A stretch of 64,000 bases of DNA, taken from Paenibacillus radicibacter. Lineage in GTDB: Bacteria; Bacillota; Bacilli; Paenibacillales; NBRC-103111. The notes under the pieces are model-generated. The model was not told the origin of the DNA and searched no databases. It worked only from the letters and a program-made list of their open reading frames with translations. The translations under genes were made by a program, and so were the position numbers. Shown here piece by piece: positions 8,492 through 17,324 of the stretch. The DNA lies in contig NZ_JANQBC010000009.1 of NCBI RefSeq assembly GCF_024721995.1, positions 124,001 through 188,000 of the forward strand, in the 5' to 3' direction. Position 1 is the first letter of the stretch; the number at the start of each line of letters is the position of its first letter.

Positions 8492-9198
8492 GCAGTGCCA
8501 CCTTGCACATGAAATTTATACCCGACTCCCCATACCGTTTGAATCGGATTGTACGTGAGTCCCGCTCTCGATAATTTCTCACGAATATTCTTCACATGAG
8601 TATCGATCACTCGGGAATCCCCTTCGTAATCGAAGCCCCATAGCTGTTCCACCAATTCTTCTCGTGCATAAGCCCTTTGGGTGTTCTGAGCGAGAATGAG
8701 CATTAGATCGAATTCTTTAGGTGTGAAATCAACTGCTTTCTCACAAATATAGATATCACGTGCATCTGGCACTATTCGGATGTTTGGAAAATGTATCTTT
8801 GTCTGCGGCACCGCTGTCACTTGTCTCAAATTAGAACGACGAAGCAAGGATAACACCCGCGCTACAAGCTCTTCCGGTTCGAACGGCTTCGTCAAATAAT
8901 CGTCAGCCCCAAGTCCAAGTCCCGCTACTTTATCCTTCGTCTCTGAACGTGCGGTTAGCATTAAGATCGGTATATTGCTATCGGATTTACGAATGGTCTT
9001 ACATACTTCCCAACCATCCATCCCTGGCATCATCACATCTAAGATCATCATGTCAAAAGCTTGTGCCTTCATCATCGATAGCGCCTCATAACCATTGGCT
9101 GCTTCGAAGGTTGTAAAGCCTTCTTTTTTTAAATAAATACGAATTAAGTTTCGCATGTTCCATTCATCATCTACAATCAGTACACGTTGCTCGGTCAT
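8488..9198 (-). CDS. OmpR/PhoB-family response regulator
   Basis: 236 residues from ATG 9198, which follows AGGTGA by 8 bases; an upstream GTG lies inside that ribosome site. The receiver domain has the acidic pair Asp10/Asp11, phospho-acceptor Asp54 (MILDVMMPG), Thr in LMLTARSE and Lys in DDYLTKPF. The winged-helix DNA-binding domain covers the last 100 residues (FTPKEFDLMLIL, ending VWGVGYKF). It is the partner of the overlapping kinase. It is transcribed in the same direction as the multicopper oxidase gene, separated from it by a terminator. Confidence 0.92.
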   Translation of the reverse strand: MTEQRVLIVDDEWNMRNLIRIYLKKEGFTTFEAANGYEALSMMKAQAFDMMILDVMMPGMDGWEVCKTIRKSDSNIPILMLTARSETKDKVAGLGLGADDYLTKPFEPEELVARVLSLLRRSNLRQVTAVPQTKIHFPNIRIVPDARDIYICEKAVDFTPKEFDLMLILAQNTQRAYAREELVEQLWGFDYEGDSRVIDTHVKNIREKLSRAGLTYNPIQTVWGVGYKFHVQGGTA

Positions 9199-9241
9199 AT
9201 CAACAATCACCTGCTTCTATTCTTTTCATATACACCTATTA

Positions 9242-9281
9242 TACAAAAACTCCTGCTGACAACCTACATCAACAGGAGTTT
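9242..9281 (-). terminator. Terminator of the multicopper oxidase gene
   Basis: A 9-bp stem (AAACTCCTG, 9247-9255, with 9273-9281) closes a 17-base loop and is followed on the minus strand by a T run. The same T run leads into TATAAT (9238-9243 on the complement), which might serve as a -10 for the response regulator gene, although no clear -35 was found. Confidence 0.7.
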
Positions 9282-9303
9282 CATGTGTTACATCTTTATT
9301 GTA

Positions 9304-10998
9304 TTACTCAGGCTTATTAGGAACAGTTGGATCTGGTTTGTATTCCTTGGTGTAGTCACTGTAATGCACTTCGCTCATCATACCTGTCGAAGCATGGTGT
9401 AGATCGTGACAGTGGAACATCCAATCCCCTGGATTATCTGCTTTAAATGCGATGACATACGTCTCGCCTGGTTTCACATTTAAAGTATCTTTAATGACCG
9501 GCGCACCTGTTAGAGGCTGCCCATTCTTGCTGATAACTTGGAAGAAGTGACCGTGTAAATGCATCGGGTGATCATCTTTCGGCGATTTGTTCACGAATGT
9601 AACTTTCACCTTCTCCCCTTTTTTCACCTTAATCGGATCGGTATCAGGGAAGATTTTATCATTGATCGTGTAAACCATTTCATTACCCTTCATCGCCGTG
9701 TTCAAGTTCATCATCACTTCTTGATCGAACTTCTGATCAACTGAGAACTTCGTCTGCGATTGTTTACCATAGCTTGCAAGATCGAACTCTGGCAGCTTCT
9801 CCGCCATGTTGGATTGATCTGTTTGCTTCGTTGAACCTTCATATTGAATAACAGCACGCATATTCTTCATCCGGTCTTCTGTGCCATGCTCTTCTAGTAG
9901 CCAAGAACCTGGATTGTTAGCCGTAAATTCAATATCGTAACGCTCACCCGGTGCAATAGCAATAGCTTGATCTTGGATAACTGCTGGACTGTTTACTGGT
10001 TGACCGTCTAATGCGATCACCTTGAACTCATGACCGTGAAGGTGCATTTTGTGCGTAATATAACCTGCATTAATGAGGCGAATACGTACTTTATCACCTT
10101 CTTTAATTACCAATTTGTCGATAGCATCGCCAGACTTTCCATTGATCGTATACATATCGTACATACTCATATCGTGCTCTGCCATGTTCATGCCGCTGTG
10201 ATCGTCGGCTTTGGCTTCTTTGCTAGCATCTTTACTTGCGTCCTTGTTACTTTCCATCTTACTGTGGTCCATGCCTGCCATGTTGCCCATATCATGACCA
10301 CTTGCTGCTTTTGGAGATTCTTTCGGCGCATCAGATGCTTTCGCTTTGTCAGTACCCATGTCCATGGAACCCATACTCATCCACTCATCTAGCACTAATG
10401 TATAGTCACGGTCAAATTTCTCATTCGGATCTTCAACAATTAGGGAACCGTAAAGCCCTTTGTCTAATTGATTCACACTATCTTGATGAGAGTGATACCA
10501 GTACGTACCCGGAATTGTTGCTTTAAATTCATAAGTAAAAGATTTACCTTTCACAACAGCGTCCTGCGTCATGCCCGGAATGCCATCCATCGTGTTCGGA
10601 ACAGGATAACCGTGCCAGTGAATGGAAACAGGATCATCAAGTTCATTCTTAAGTACGACTTTAATTGTATCCCCTACTTTTGCACGGATTTGAGGACCTG
10701 GTACAGAATTGTTGAACGTCCATACTGGCATCATTTTGCCATCGGCAGCTGTCATGTTGCTTGCTTGTGCAGTAATTGTGATTTCCTTGCTGGCATCCAG
10801 CACAGGTGTTGGCACGACCATTTTCATATTACCATGACCGCTACTTGCTGCAGTTGCATTCGGACTTGGACTTGCCATATCCATACCCGGCATGTTGCTA
10901 TGATCCATTCCTGCCATATCCTTCTTCCCTAAGCATCCTGTTGTAACGACAGCAAGTGCACCTAATAGCACGATACTCTTTATCCATTTATTGTTCAT
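9304..10998 (-). CDS. Lipoprotein multicopper oxidase
   Basis: 564 residues from ATG 10998, 7 bases after GGAGG; ATG 11001 is also possible. An N-terminal export signal ends in a lipobox-like VTTGC, so it is probably anchored outside the membrane. All four copper motifs are present: HWHG, YHSHQ, MHLHGH, and C-terminal HPMHLHGHFF with FHCHDLHHASTGM, giving one type 1 and the trinuclear centre. Two Met/His/Asp/Lys-rich stretches (after the lipobox and about residues 215-280) resemble the methionine-rich inserts of copper-resistance oxidases. Likely reaction: O2-dependent oxidation of Cu(I), other metal ions or phenols. A CsoR-like palindrome lies just upstream of its ribosome site. Confidence 0.92.
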   Translation of the reverse strand: MNNKWIKSIVLLGALAVVTTGCLGKKDMAGMDHSNMPGMDMASPSPNATAASSGHGNMKMVVPTPVLDASKEITITAQASNMTAADGKMMPVWTFNNSVPGPQIRAKVGDTIKVVLKNELDDPVSIHWHGYPVPNTMDGIPGMTQDAVVKGKSFTYEFKATIPGTYWYHSHQDSVNQLDKGLYGSLIVEDPNEKFDRDYTLVLDEWMSMGSMDMGTDKAKASDAPKESPKAASGHDMGNMAGMDHSKMESNKDASKDASKEAKADDHSGMNMAEHDMSMYDMYTINGKSGDAIDKLVIKEGDKVRIRLINAGYITHKMHLHGHEFKVIALDGQPVNSPAVIQDQAIAIAPGERYDIEFTANNPGSWLLEEHGTEDRMKNMRAVIQYEGSTKQTDQSNMAEKLPEFDLASYGKQSQTKFSVDQKFDQEVMMNLNTAMKGNEMVYTINDKIFPDTDPIKVKKGEKVKVTFVNKSPKDDHPMHLHGHFFQVISKNGQPLTGAPVIKDTLNVKPGETYVIAFKADNPGDWMFHCHDLHHASTGMMSEVHYSDYTKEYKPDPTVPNKPE

Positions 10999-11010
10999 CA
11001 TTATTCCTCC

Positions 11011-11027
11011 ATACCCCGGGGGTGTAT
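11011..11027 (-). promoter_or_regulatory. CsoR-like GC-rich palindrome upstream of multicopper oxidase
   Basis: The + strand reads ATACCCCGGGGGTGTAT, a G/C tract flanked by ATAC and GTAT, which resembles operators of the copper-sensing repressor CsoR. It sits directly upstream of the GGAGG of the oxidase gene, so a bound repressor would block early elongation. This is a candidate by resemblance only; no csoR gene is in the window. Confidence 0.45.
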
Positions 11028-11093
11028 TCATTAATCTGAATCTTACTTTAAAACAGAAATATGGAGAAATTATGTGGTTTATAAAATAAGAAT

Positions 11094-11107
11094 TATTATC
11101 GATAATA
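11094..11107. promoter_or_regulatory. Perfect 14-bp palindrome TATTATCGATAATA
   Basis: A perfect palindrome in the 5' region of the multicopper oxidase gene. A second inverted repeat, TATGTG-N6-CACATA, lies at 11130-11147. Both sit between the oxidase and the divergent 18-codon ORF and are candidate operators. The regulators are unknown. Confidence 0.35.
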
Positions 11108-11177
11108 TTACATTCCAAGATGTGTACAGTATGTGATAAAGCACATAACAAACGCCGTATATATGGAGGAACTACTC

Positions 11178-11234
11178 ATGGATAACAAATGGAACATCAT
11201 TAAAGAAAACTGGGATCAGTGGGTAAATAAGTGA
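11178..11234 (+). CDS. Tiny Trp-rich ORF (18 codons)
   Basis: An 18-codon ORF, MDNKWNIIKENWDQWVNK, starts 9 bases after a good GGAGG. Three Trp and a regular charged pattern would make an amphipathic helix. The sequence slightly recalls the start of CsbD-type stress proteins, but the frame ends in TGA. It is divergent from the multicopper oxidase. It could be an expressed micropeptide, a leader peptide or a decayed gene start. Expression is not shown. Confidence 0.4.
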   Translation: MDNKWNIIKENWDQWVNK

Positions 11235-11305
11235 TACCCTATATAAAATGGAATATTAATCCGGTTGCAACTCTGCCTCAATGCATCGTAATCAAAGCGA
11301 TTAAA

Positions 11306-11353
11306 ACTAAAAATGGATAGAACACTCAGAGATCATCTGAATTCTATCCATTT
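11306..11353 (-). terminator. Terminator of proS
   Basis: A 12-bp perfect stem (AAATGGATAGAA, 11311-11322, with 11342-11353), with a short inner TCAGA/TCTGA pairing, is followed on the minus strand by a T-rich tail. It lies 19 bases after the proS stop. Confidence 0.8.
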
Positions 11354-11371
11354 CTGAACTTACTATTAAAA

Positions 11372-13081
11372 TTAACGACTCTCGCTTACACGCGCATAAG
11401 CTTCTTCAACCGTAAGTGATTCTTTCTCACCCTTGCTGCGCTCTACAAATTCAACCATACCTTCTGCAGCACCCTTACCGATAACGATACGATATGGAAT
11501 TCCGATCAAATCTGCGTCCTTGAACTTCACACCAGCACGCTCGTCACGATCATCAATTAGCACTTCCACACCATTTGCAAGAAGACGCTCATAAAGATCG
11601 TTCGCGATCTGCATCTGAGTCTCGTCTTTCACAGAGATTGGGATGAGATGAACTTGGTAAGGAGCAAGCGCCTTCGGCCATACGATACCAAATTCATCAT
11701 TGTGCTGCTCAATCACCGCAGACAGGATACGGGAGATTCCAATGCCGTAACAACCCATAATCATATGCTGACTTCTGCCGTTCGAATCAAGGAATGTTGC
11801 GCCAAGCGACTCACTGTACTTCGTACCAAGCTTGAACACATGCCCCATCTCAATACCTCTGTACAATTTGAAAATACCTTCGGCACAGCGCGGACACGCA
11901 TCTCCTTCATTCACATTGCGGAAATCGCCAATATGTTCAAGTGCAAAGTCACGACCAGGCTGCACATGACGGATATGATGATCCACTTCTCCTGCTCCCG
12001 CAATGCCACTTACCATCTGTGCTACCGCACGATCAACTAGAACAGGGATCGTAAGTCCTGTTGGTCCAACGAATCCAGCTGCTACTCCTGCGGATTGTTC
12101 CACAGTTGCATAGTCTGCAATAGCAATATCAATCGCACCTAAGTAGTTCTTAACCTTAATTTCATTAACCTCATGATCACCGCGTACAACAACAGCAACG
12201 ACTTGCTCATCCGCTTTGAAAATAAGAGTTTTCATCAATTCCGATGCTGTAACGCCAAGCGACTCTACTAGCTGATCAATCGACTTCAGATCCGGTGTGT
12301 GGAACTTTTCAATTGCAGGCACATGCACATCAGCGGCATTAGCCACGTCAAACTTCTCCGCTCTAGGCTCTGCTTTCTCCATATTCGCTGCATACTCACA
12401 GCATGTACAAGCAGCAATTGTATCTTCACCAATATCAGCAAGCGCCATGAACTCATGGGTACCGCCTTCTCCACCGATTGCACCTGGATCTGCCTCGACT
12501 GCACGGAAGTTAATGCCACAACGTTCGAAGATGCGATGGTATGCGTTGAACATTTTCATATAAGACTCGTGAAGTCCTTCTAGATCCATATCGAACGAAT
12601 ACGCATCCTTCATTAAGAACTCTCTGCCACGTAGTAATCCATAACGTGGACGACGCTCATCACGGAATTTCGTCTGAATCTGATACAGAGTCATCGGTAA
12701 TCTGCGATAAGAACTAACTTCGTTACGGACAAGTGTTGTAATAACTTCTTCATGTGTTGGTCCAAGTGCGAACTCACGATCATGACGGTCTTTCAAGCGA
12801 ATTAGCTCTGGGCCGTATACCGCATATCTGCCTGATTCCTGCCACAACTCAGCTGGCTGCATCGCTGGCATTAATAGCTCTTGCGCTCCTGCACGATCCA
12901 TCTCTTGACGAACAATTTCTTCTACCTTACGCAATACGCGACGACCTAGTGGCAAATACGAGTAAATACCAGCCGCTAGTTGACGAATGAAACCTGCACG
13001 CAGCATGAGTTTATGACTGACAACATCCGCATCAGCAGGTGCTTCCCGCAGTGTGGATAACAATAATTGATTTTGACGCAT
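11372..13081 (-). CDS. proS: Prolyl-tRNA synthetase
   Basis: 569 residues, the normal length of the bacterial-type class II enzyme that charges tRNA-Pro in the cytoplasm. Motif 2 (FRDERRPRYGLLRGREFLMKD region, about 137-158) and motif 3 (GCYGIGISR, about 440) are clear. The insertion domain used for editing mis-charged Ala lies at about residues 235-380 and is intact in length. The C-terminal anticodon-binding domain contains LIDDRDERAGVKFKDADL. The ATG at 13081 is preceded by GAGGGGG. A proline T-box leader precedes it and a hairpin terminator follows it, so it is a monocistronic, tRNA-responsive unit. Confidence 0.97.
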   Translation of the reverse strand: MRQNQLLLSTLREAPADADVVSHKLMLRAGFIRQLAAGIYSYLPLGRRVLRKVEEIVRQEMDRAGAQELLMPAMQPAELWQESGRYAVYGPELIRLKDRHDREFALGPTHEEVITTLVRNEVSSYRRLPMTLYQIQTKFRDERRPRYGLLRGREFLMKDAYSFDMDLEGLHESYMKMFNAYHRIFERCGINFRAVEADPGAIGGEGGTHEFMALADIGEDTIAACTCCEYAANMEKAEPRAEKFDVANAADVHVPAIEKFHTPDLKSIDQLVESLGVTASELMKTLIFKADEQVVAVVVRGDHEVNEIKVKNYLGAIDIAIADYATVEQSAGVAAGFVGPTGLTIPVLVDRAVAQMVSGIAGAGEVDHHIRHVQPGRDFALEHIGDFRNVNEGDACPRCAEGIFKLYRGIEMGHVFKLGTKYSESLGATFLDSNGRSQHMIMGCYGIGISRILSAVIEQHNDEFGIVWPKALAPYQVHLIPISVKDETQMQIANDLYERLLANGVEVLIDDRDERAGVKFKDADLIGIPYRIVIGKGAAEGMVEFVERSKGEKESLTVEEAYARVSESR

Positions 13082-13109
13082 ATGAATCTAACCCCCTCGA
13101 TTTGTTCAA

Positions 13110-13330
13110 AAGAAAACAAAAAGACACATCCGTCAGGGACGAATGTGTCGTGATACCACCCTAGTTCGACTGCACCGCAAGTATATGCACAGTCCTCAAT
13201 CTGATAACGGCAGAAACCGGCTTCGAATAAGTCTATTACTTACCCGTCACAACTCACAAGATAGGCAACGCTCAATCGCTAACGAGAAACCTTTCAGCCG
13301 GTGGATTTCTTCTCTGGACGACGATAGTTG
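13110..13330 (-). ncRNA. T-box leader of proS
   Basis: The minus strand carries the T-box signature AGGGTGGTATCACG (13147-13160), followed by a terminator hairpin and a T run before proS. Upstream is the stem I apical pattern CCGGCTGAAAGG. A candidate specifier is CCU (Pro) at 13263-13265, in GCGTTGCCUAUC. The T-box bulge UGGU would pair with an ACCA 3' end, which fits an A discriminator on tRNA-Pro. Uncharged tRNA-Pro should stabilise the antiterminator and turn proS on. The specifier assignment is less certain than the T-box itself. Confidence 0.88.
13116..13149 (-). terminator. T-box terminator hairpin
   Basis: A 12-bp stem (GACACATCCGTC, 13123-13134, with 13138-13149; one wobble or mismatch) with a 3-base loop and a T-rich tail on the minus strand. 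It is the regulated terminator of the T-box leader. Confidence 0.85.
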
Positions 13331-13377
13331 AACGTATGGTCTTGGTCAACGCATTTCATATAGAAACAATTTTTACT

Positions 13378-13406
13378 AATTTACATGAAAAAAGCTTACA
13401 CGTCAA
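13378..13406 (-). promoter_or_regulatory. Promoter of the proS T-box transcript
   Basis: Minus strand: -35 TTGACG (13401-13406), 17-base spacer, -10 TAAATT (13378-13383). The position, about 50 bases before the T-box stem I, is right. Confidence 0.55.
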
Positions 13407-13699
13407 GTAACAGTTTAGTCAAAAAATCAGGTGTTCATACAAGATGAACATCTGACAGTCAATCCATTGAGCTATACCAAGACTAAATCTCTGCCCTTCG
13501 TCTTCAATCCTTTCATTGAACCCTACAGACTTTCCATACGCTTGAACTCCGATTGGCTAGATTTTGACATAAAATATTTCAATCATTTAATTAAGTTAAT
13601 TCATAATAGAATTGTTATGATAGACTCGAAGTATTTGACTTTTACGAATACTATGCGAAAATATCGAGACCCCAAAAATAGAAATGGAGGTGATAACAT

Positions 13700-14473
13700 T
13701 TGAACAAACAACACACCGAGGCAATCGAACAAGCTATTCAATACATGAAGGAACATCTAGATGAGGAAGTGACTTCAACACAGCTAGCCGACCATGTGGG
13801 ATATAGCCCTTATCATTTTACAAGAATGTTCAAGCAAGTAACGGGGATCTCCCCACGCCAATATTTATCTGCCCTTCGTATTGAATTTGGGAAGCTAGCT
13901 CTTCTGAATGAATCATCCCTTCTCTTAAAGGTACTCATGTCCATTGGCTTTCGCAGTCAAGGTTCATTTAACACGCGATTTAAGCAATTTGTAGGTGTTT
14001 CTCCTAGGAAGTTTCGTACACTGTCACAAGCATTAACTCGAAATTTACATCGTTATGAAAATCAAGAGCCTATAATAAAGCCATTAAATAGCAAGAAGTT
14101 TCCGCTAGTCACGTGTCATATCGAAGTCCCTCCCCAGTTCCACGGCTTGATCTTCGCTGGTCTATTTCCAAGGCCAATTCCAGATCAGCGACCCGTTGTC
14201 GGAACAGCGATGACCCGTAAGCGAACTTGTGTGTTCGAAGGGGTACCGCCGGGAACCTATTACCTGCTCGTAGCAGGTATTCCTTGGAGCCTGAACATGA
14301 AGGATTATTTTATTCTAGGTAAGTCTTTAAGAGGTTTGTATCCAGAACCGATTGAAATAACCGAGCATTCTGAGCTATCATTCACGATTCCACTTCGCGG
14401 ACCACTCCCCACTGATCCGCCTATTGTCGTGAATTTGCCTCTGTTGTTGTTTGAACATCAGAAAGACAAGTGA
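13700..14473 (+). CDS. AraC-family transcriptional regulator
   Basis: 257 residues from a TTG start 9 bases after GGAGGTG. The AraC/XylS double helix-turn-helix is at the N-terminus (about 5-105): VTSTQLADHVGYSPYHFTRMFKQ is the first helix pair and GFRSQGSFNTRFKQFVGVSP the second. The C-terminal 130 residues form a separate effector domain (IEVPPQFHGLIFAGLFPRPI, VFEGVPPGTYYLLVAGIPWS). This layout is less common than an N-terminal effector domain. It is followed by the tandem VOC genes, which are candidate targets. The inducer is unknown. Confidence 0.85.
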   Translation: MNKQHTEAIEQAIQYMKEHLDEEVTSTQLADHVGYSPYHFTRMFKQVTGISPRQYLSALRIEFGKLALLNESSLLLKVLMSIGFRSQGSFNTRFKQFVGVSPRKFRTLSQALTRNLHRYENQEPIIKPLNSKKFPLVTCHIEVPPQFHGLIFAGLFPRPIPDQRPVVGTAMTRKRTCVFEGVPPGTYYLLVAGIPWSLNMKDYFILGKSLRGLYPEPIEITEHSELSFTIPLRGPLPTDPPIVVNLPLLLFEHQKDK

Positions 14474-14477
14474 CAAG

Positions 14478-14939
14478 TAGCAAACTAGAAGAATTTTTTC
14501 AAAGTCCGCTACTCTATGCTATCTTTTTAACTTTTGTCTAAACAACAAGGAGGCTTTACAGATGTCTAAGAATAGTATGATTCCGATGTATGTATCGGAT
14601 ATCATCCATGCTCAACAATTCTGCTGTGACAAACTGGGATTTCAAGTTTCGAATGTCCTCGATTCTCGTACCGTTTGTCTCAATCATGAATATATGACAA
14701 TTGTACTAATAGAAACAGATGAGCTTGATCTACTCATGCACCCCCAACCTGCACAAGTGGAACTTGGATGGGACACGCAGTTAGATCCTTTTTCACTAGA
14801 GGAATGGAAGAACTTATGTAGTAAATTGAGTTCAAATTGTAATATTAGTGGTTAAGTTGTGTTTTTGATTATTATAACAACGAATAATCGCGCATTAAAT
14901 TAATTCTATAATCTTCTATAACTTAGCAAACTAGAAGAA
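14478..14939 (+). repeat. 16-bp direct repeat upstream of both VOC genes
   Basis: TAGCAAACTAGAAGAA occurs at 14478-14493 and 14924-14939, 84 and 80 bases before the two VOC start codons. It marks the edge of the duplicated unit. Confidence 0.75.
14562..14855 (+). pseudogene. Truncated VOC-family gene (tandem duplicate)
   Basis: The first 40 residues of this 97-codon ORF (IPMYVSDIIHAQQFCCDKLGF) closely match the start of the intact VOC gene at 15004 (ISIYVTDIELAKQFYCDKLGF). The C-terminal module is cut short: after about residue 80 it ends without the DPFGNVIEL segment that holds a metal ligand in the neighbour. It has a good ribosome site (AAGGAGG), so a product could be made, but the fold would be incomplete. 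The shared 16-bp upstream repeat shows that it arose by tandem duplication. Confidence 0.65.
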
Positions 14940-15003
14940 GCTCTCATCCAACCAAACGGGTATCATAATAGTAAATATATCCCTTAACATGGAGGTACCC
15001 CCT

Positions 15004-15354
15004 ATGCCCAAAATAGGTGTCATTTCGATTTATGTAACAGATATTGAACTCGCCAAGCAATTTTACTGTGACAAACTTGGTTTTGAAGTACATCGTGTAT
15101 TTGATCCGACTACAGTTAAATTAGCACATGATGGAATCGCTGTTGTCCTATGTCAAACAGAAGCGATTACACAAGTCCAATATCCATCGCAGGCTCAAGT
15201 CGTTTTCGGAATAGAAACTGAGGAGTTGGAACGTACCATTGAGGAGCTAACTGCTAAGGGAATATCGATGATTTATGAACAATCGCCCGTATGCCCAGGT
15301 GGACACTATAACGCATTTAGAGATCCTTTTGGCAATGTGATTGAATTGTTATAA
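15004..15354 (+). CDS. VOC-family protein
   Basis: 116 residues from ATG 15004; the ATG at 14989 lies inside the ribosome site ATGGAGG. It has two VOC modules: ISIYVTDIELAKQFYCDKLGF at the N-terminus and a C-terminal module ending FRDPFGNVIELL, with Glu as the probable metal ligand. Single-domain VOC proteins of this size act as dimers in glyoxalase-like or drug-sequestering roles; the substrate is unknown. It follows the AraC regulator and its own truncated copy, and a bidirectional terminator follows. Confidence 0.82.
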   Translation: MPKIGVISIYVTDIELAKQFYCDKLGFEVHRVFDPTTVKLAHDGIAVVLCQTEAITQVQYPSQAQVVFGIETEELERTIEELTAKGISMIYEQSPVCPGGHYNAFRDPFGNVIELL

Positions 15355-15359
15355 ACAAC

Positions 15360-15413
15360 AAAAAGCCTATCATCAAGACTACTTGTTATCAAGTCTGATG
15401 ATAGGTTTTTTAT
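15360..15413. terminator. Bidirectional terminator
   Basis: A long stem (AAAGCCTATCATCA...GACT with AGTC...TGATGATAGGTTTTTT) has A-rich and T-rich flanks. It separates the convergent VOC and siderophore ATPase genes, whose stops are about 70 bases apart. Confidence 0.8.
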
Positions 15414-15422
15414 TTCATACTA

Positions 15423-16265
15423 TTAACTAACAATTAACATCTTCTCTTTCTCCACGATTACGTTCTGCACAACCTCATCTTCCGTGGATAATTCGTAAGG
15501 AATACATAGCGGTACACCCGTTCGCGGATCGGGGATAATATCTGCCTTGATGCCGAATACTTCATCCAGTACTTCGGATGTCATTACCTCCACTGGTGTC
15601 CCTTCGCTTACGATACTCCCTTTCTTGATCGCAACCATATACTGCGCGTATCTTGTTGCATGGTTTAAGTCATGTACAACCATTACAATCGTACGTTTTA
15701 ATTCATGGTTTAAATTCTGCAATAATTTCAGGACTTCCAGTTGATGTGCCATATCTAGGAATGTTGTTGGTTCATCGAGGAATAGCATCTCTGTGCCTTG
15801 AGCGAGTGCCATTGCGATCCATGCCCGTTGCCGTTGACCGCCAGACAATTGATCCACAGGACGATCATAGAATGCATCCATACCTGTTACTTCGAGTGCC
15901 CACTGAATAATGTCCTTGTCTTCCTTTTTCAAAGATCCGAAGCCCTGTTGATGTGGAAATCGTCCGAAGGAGATTAATTCCGATACGGTTAGACCATCTG
16001 GCGCAGTCGGATTTTGCGGCAATATAGCAAGTTGCTTGGCGACATACTTAGTAGACTGACTATGTATGGACTTTCCATCTAAGTAGATGAGTCCATCTTT
16101 AGGCTTTAATAAGCGAGCCATCGCTTTTAGGATTGTCGATTTCCCAGATCCATTCGCACCGACTAGAGCTGTAATTTGTCCTTCTGGTATATTCAAGTTT
16201 AAACTTTCAACAATTAATCGATCCCCATAGGCAATATCCAAAGCTTCCGTATACAAACGATTCAT
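15423..16265 (-). CDS. Siderophore-type ABC transporter ATPase (FecE/FepC family)
   Basis: 280 residues. Walker A is GANGSGKST (about 36-44), the signature [10 protein letters not shown], Walker B MLFLDEP, and the H-loop [11 protein letters not shown]. It is the cytoplasmic ATPase of an iron-siderophore importer, working with the two permeases just upstream. The ATG follows AGGAG. The sequence beyond the usual family end is slightly extended (about 20 residues after CIPYEL). It is the last gene of a three-gene unit under a Fur box. Confidence 0.93.
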   Translation of the reverse strand: MNRLYTEALDIAYGDRLIVESLNLNIPEGQITALVGANGSGKSTILKAMARLLKPKDGLIYLDGKSIHSQSTKYVAKQLAILPQNPTAPDGLTVSELISFGRFPHQQGFGSLKKEDKDIIQWALEVTGMDAFYDRPVDQLSGGQRQRAWIAMALAQGTEMLFLDEPTTFLDMAHQLEVLKLLQNLNHELKRTIVMVVHDLNHATRYAQYMVAIKKGSIVSEGTPVEVMTSEVLDEVFGIKADIIPDPRTGVPLCIPYELSTEDEVVQNVIVEKEKMLIVS

Positions 16266-16286
16266 CTTATAAACTCCTCTCCTATC

Positions 16287-17324
16287 TCAACCTCTTGACT
16301 TCGCGAGTAAATAAAGGAAATATGGCGCACCAATGATCGCTACAATAATTCCTGTAGGAATTTCGGATGGCTGTAGAATCACGCGTCCAATCGTATCTGC
16401 TGCAATCATAAGTAAGCTCCCGACAAGTGCAGATGTTGGGATTAACAACTGATGCTTGGGACCAACAAGTCTGCTTGCCAAATGTGGTCCGATTAACCCG
16501 ACAAAGCCAATAGCACCGCTGAATGCGACACAAGAACCTGCTAAGCCAACCGCAACCGCAATGAGCATCATGCGTTCTTTTTCAATAGGAGTACCGAGTC
16601 CAGAGGCCATCTGATCCCCAAGATTCAGTACGTTCATCACACGAGCTTTATATATTGCAAAAGGAATAAGAATCGCAACCCATGGTAACAGCGATAATAC
16701 ATACTTCCAGTTCGTTCCCCACATGCTCCCTGCAAGCCATGTTGCAACAAATTGATACTTCGTCGGATCAATCGTGAGTGTCAGAACAATCATGAGAGCG
16801 CTAATTCCTGCTGCAATCGCTATTCCATTAAATAAAAGTCGAATAGGTGAGATACCTTCATCCTTTTTATAGGCAAGCACATAAATGAGAATCGCCGTTA
16901 ACAAGGCACCGACAAATGCAAGAAGCGGAATGATATATACAGGAGCACTTGCTGTACTGGGGAAGAACGCCACGAACAGCATGACCATGAGCCCCGCTCC
17001 AGCATTAATTCCTAAGATTCCTGGATCAGCTAATGCATTACGAGATATGCCTTGCAGGATGCAGCCAGATACCGCTAAACCTGCCCCAACCAGAATGGAG
17101 ATGACAATTCGGGGTAAGCGAAAATCGAACAAGATCAATTCTTGCTTATCTGTCCCCATCCCGAATAAGGTTTGAATGACTTCTAGTGGACTCAATCGGA
17201 TAAATCCTGTATTCATACTCATGATGAACACCGCTAAGACGAGTAGACTTAAGGCTGCCATGACCTTGATGCCCCGCCTCGTTCTTCGTTGATCAGAGGA
17301 TACAATGCTAGACGTTTGTTGCAT
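16287..17324 (-). CDS. Siderophore ABC transporter permease (FecCD family)
   Basis: 345 residues with about nine or ten membrane segments. FecCD-family marks are FRLPRIVISILVGAGLAVSG near residue 68, NALADPGILGINAGAGL near 92, and the C-terminal GAIGFVGLIGPHLASRLVG. Its ATG shares one base with the stop of the preceding permease (TAATG), so translation is coupled. It forms a heterodimeric channel with that permease in the cytoplasmic membrane. No binding-protein gene is adjacent. Confidence 0.92.
   Translation of the reverse strand: MQQTSSIVSSDQRRTRRGIKVMAALSLLVLAVFIMSMNTGFIRLSPLEVIQTLFGMGTDKQELILFDFRLPRIVISILVGAGLAVSGCILQGISRNALADPGILGINAGAGLMVMLFVAFFPSTASAPVYIIPLLAFVGALLTAILIYVLAYKKDEGISPIRLLFNGIAIAAGISALMIVLTLTIDPTKYQFVATWLAGSMWGTNWKYVLSLLPWVAILIPFAIYKARVMNVLNLGDQMASGLGTPIEKERMMLIAVAVGLAGSCVAFSGAIGFVGLIGPHLASRLVGPKHQLLIPTSALVGSLLMIAADTIGRVILQPSEIPTGIIVAIIGAPYFLYLLAKSRG

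Noticed and set aside
10030-10932. Long ORFs opposite the multicopper oxidase gene
   Set aside because: They mirror the oxidase's biased codons (runs of His and Cys), lack ribosome sites and have no family features.
13431-13703. 90-codon ORF upstream of the AraC gene
   Set aside because: No ribosome site and no recognisable domain; it runs into the AraC ribosome site and start. The region is more likely promoter and leader.
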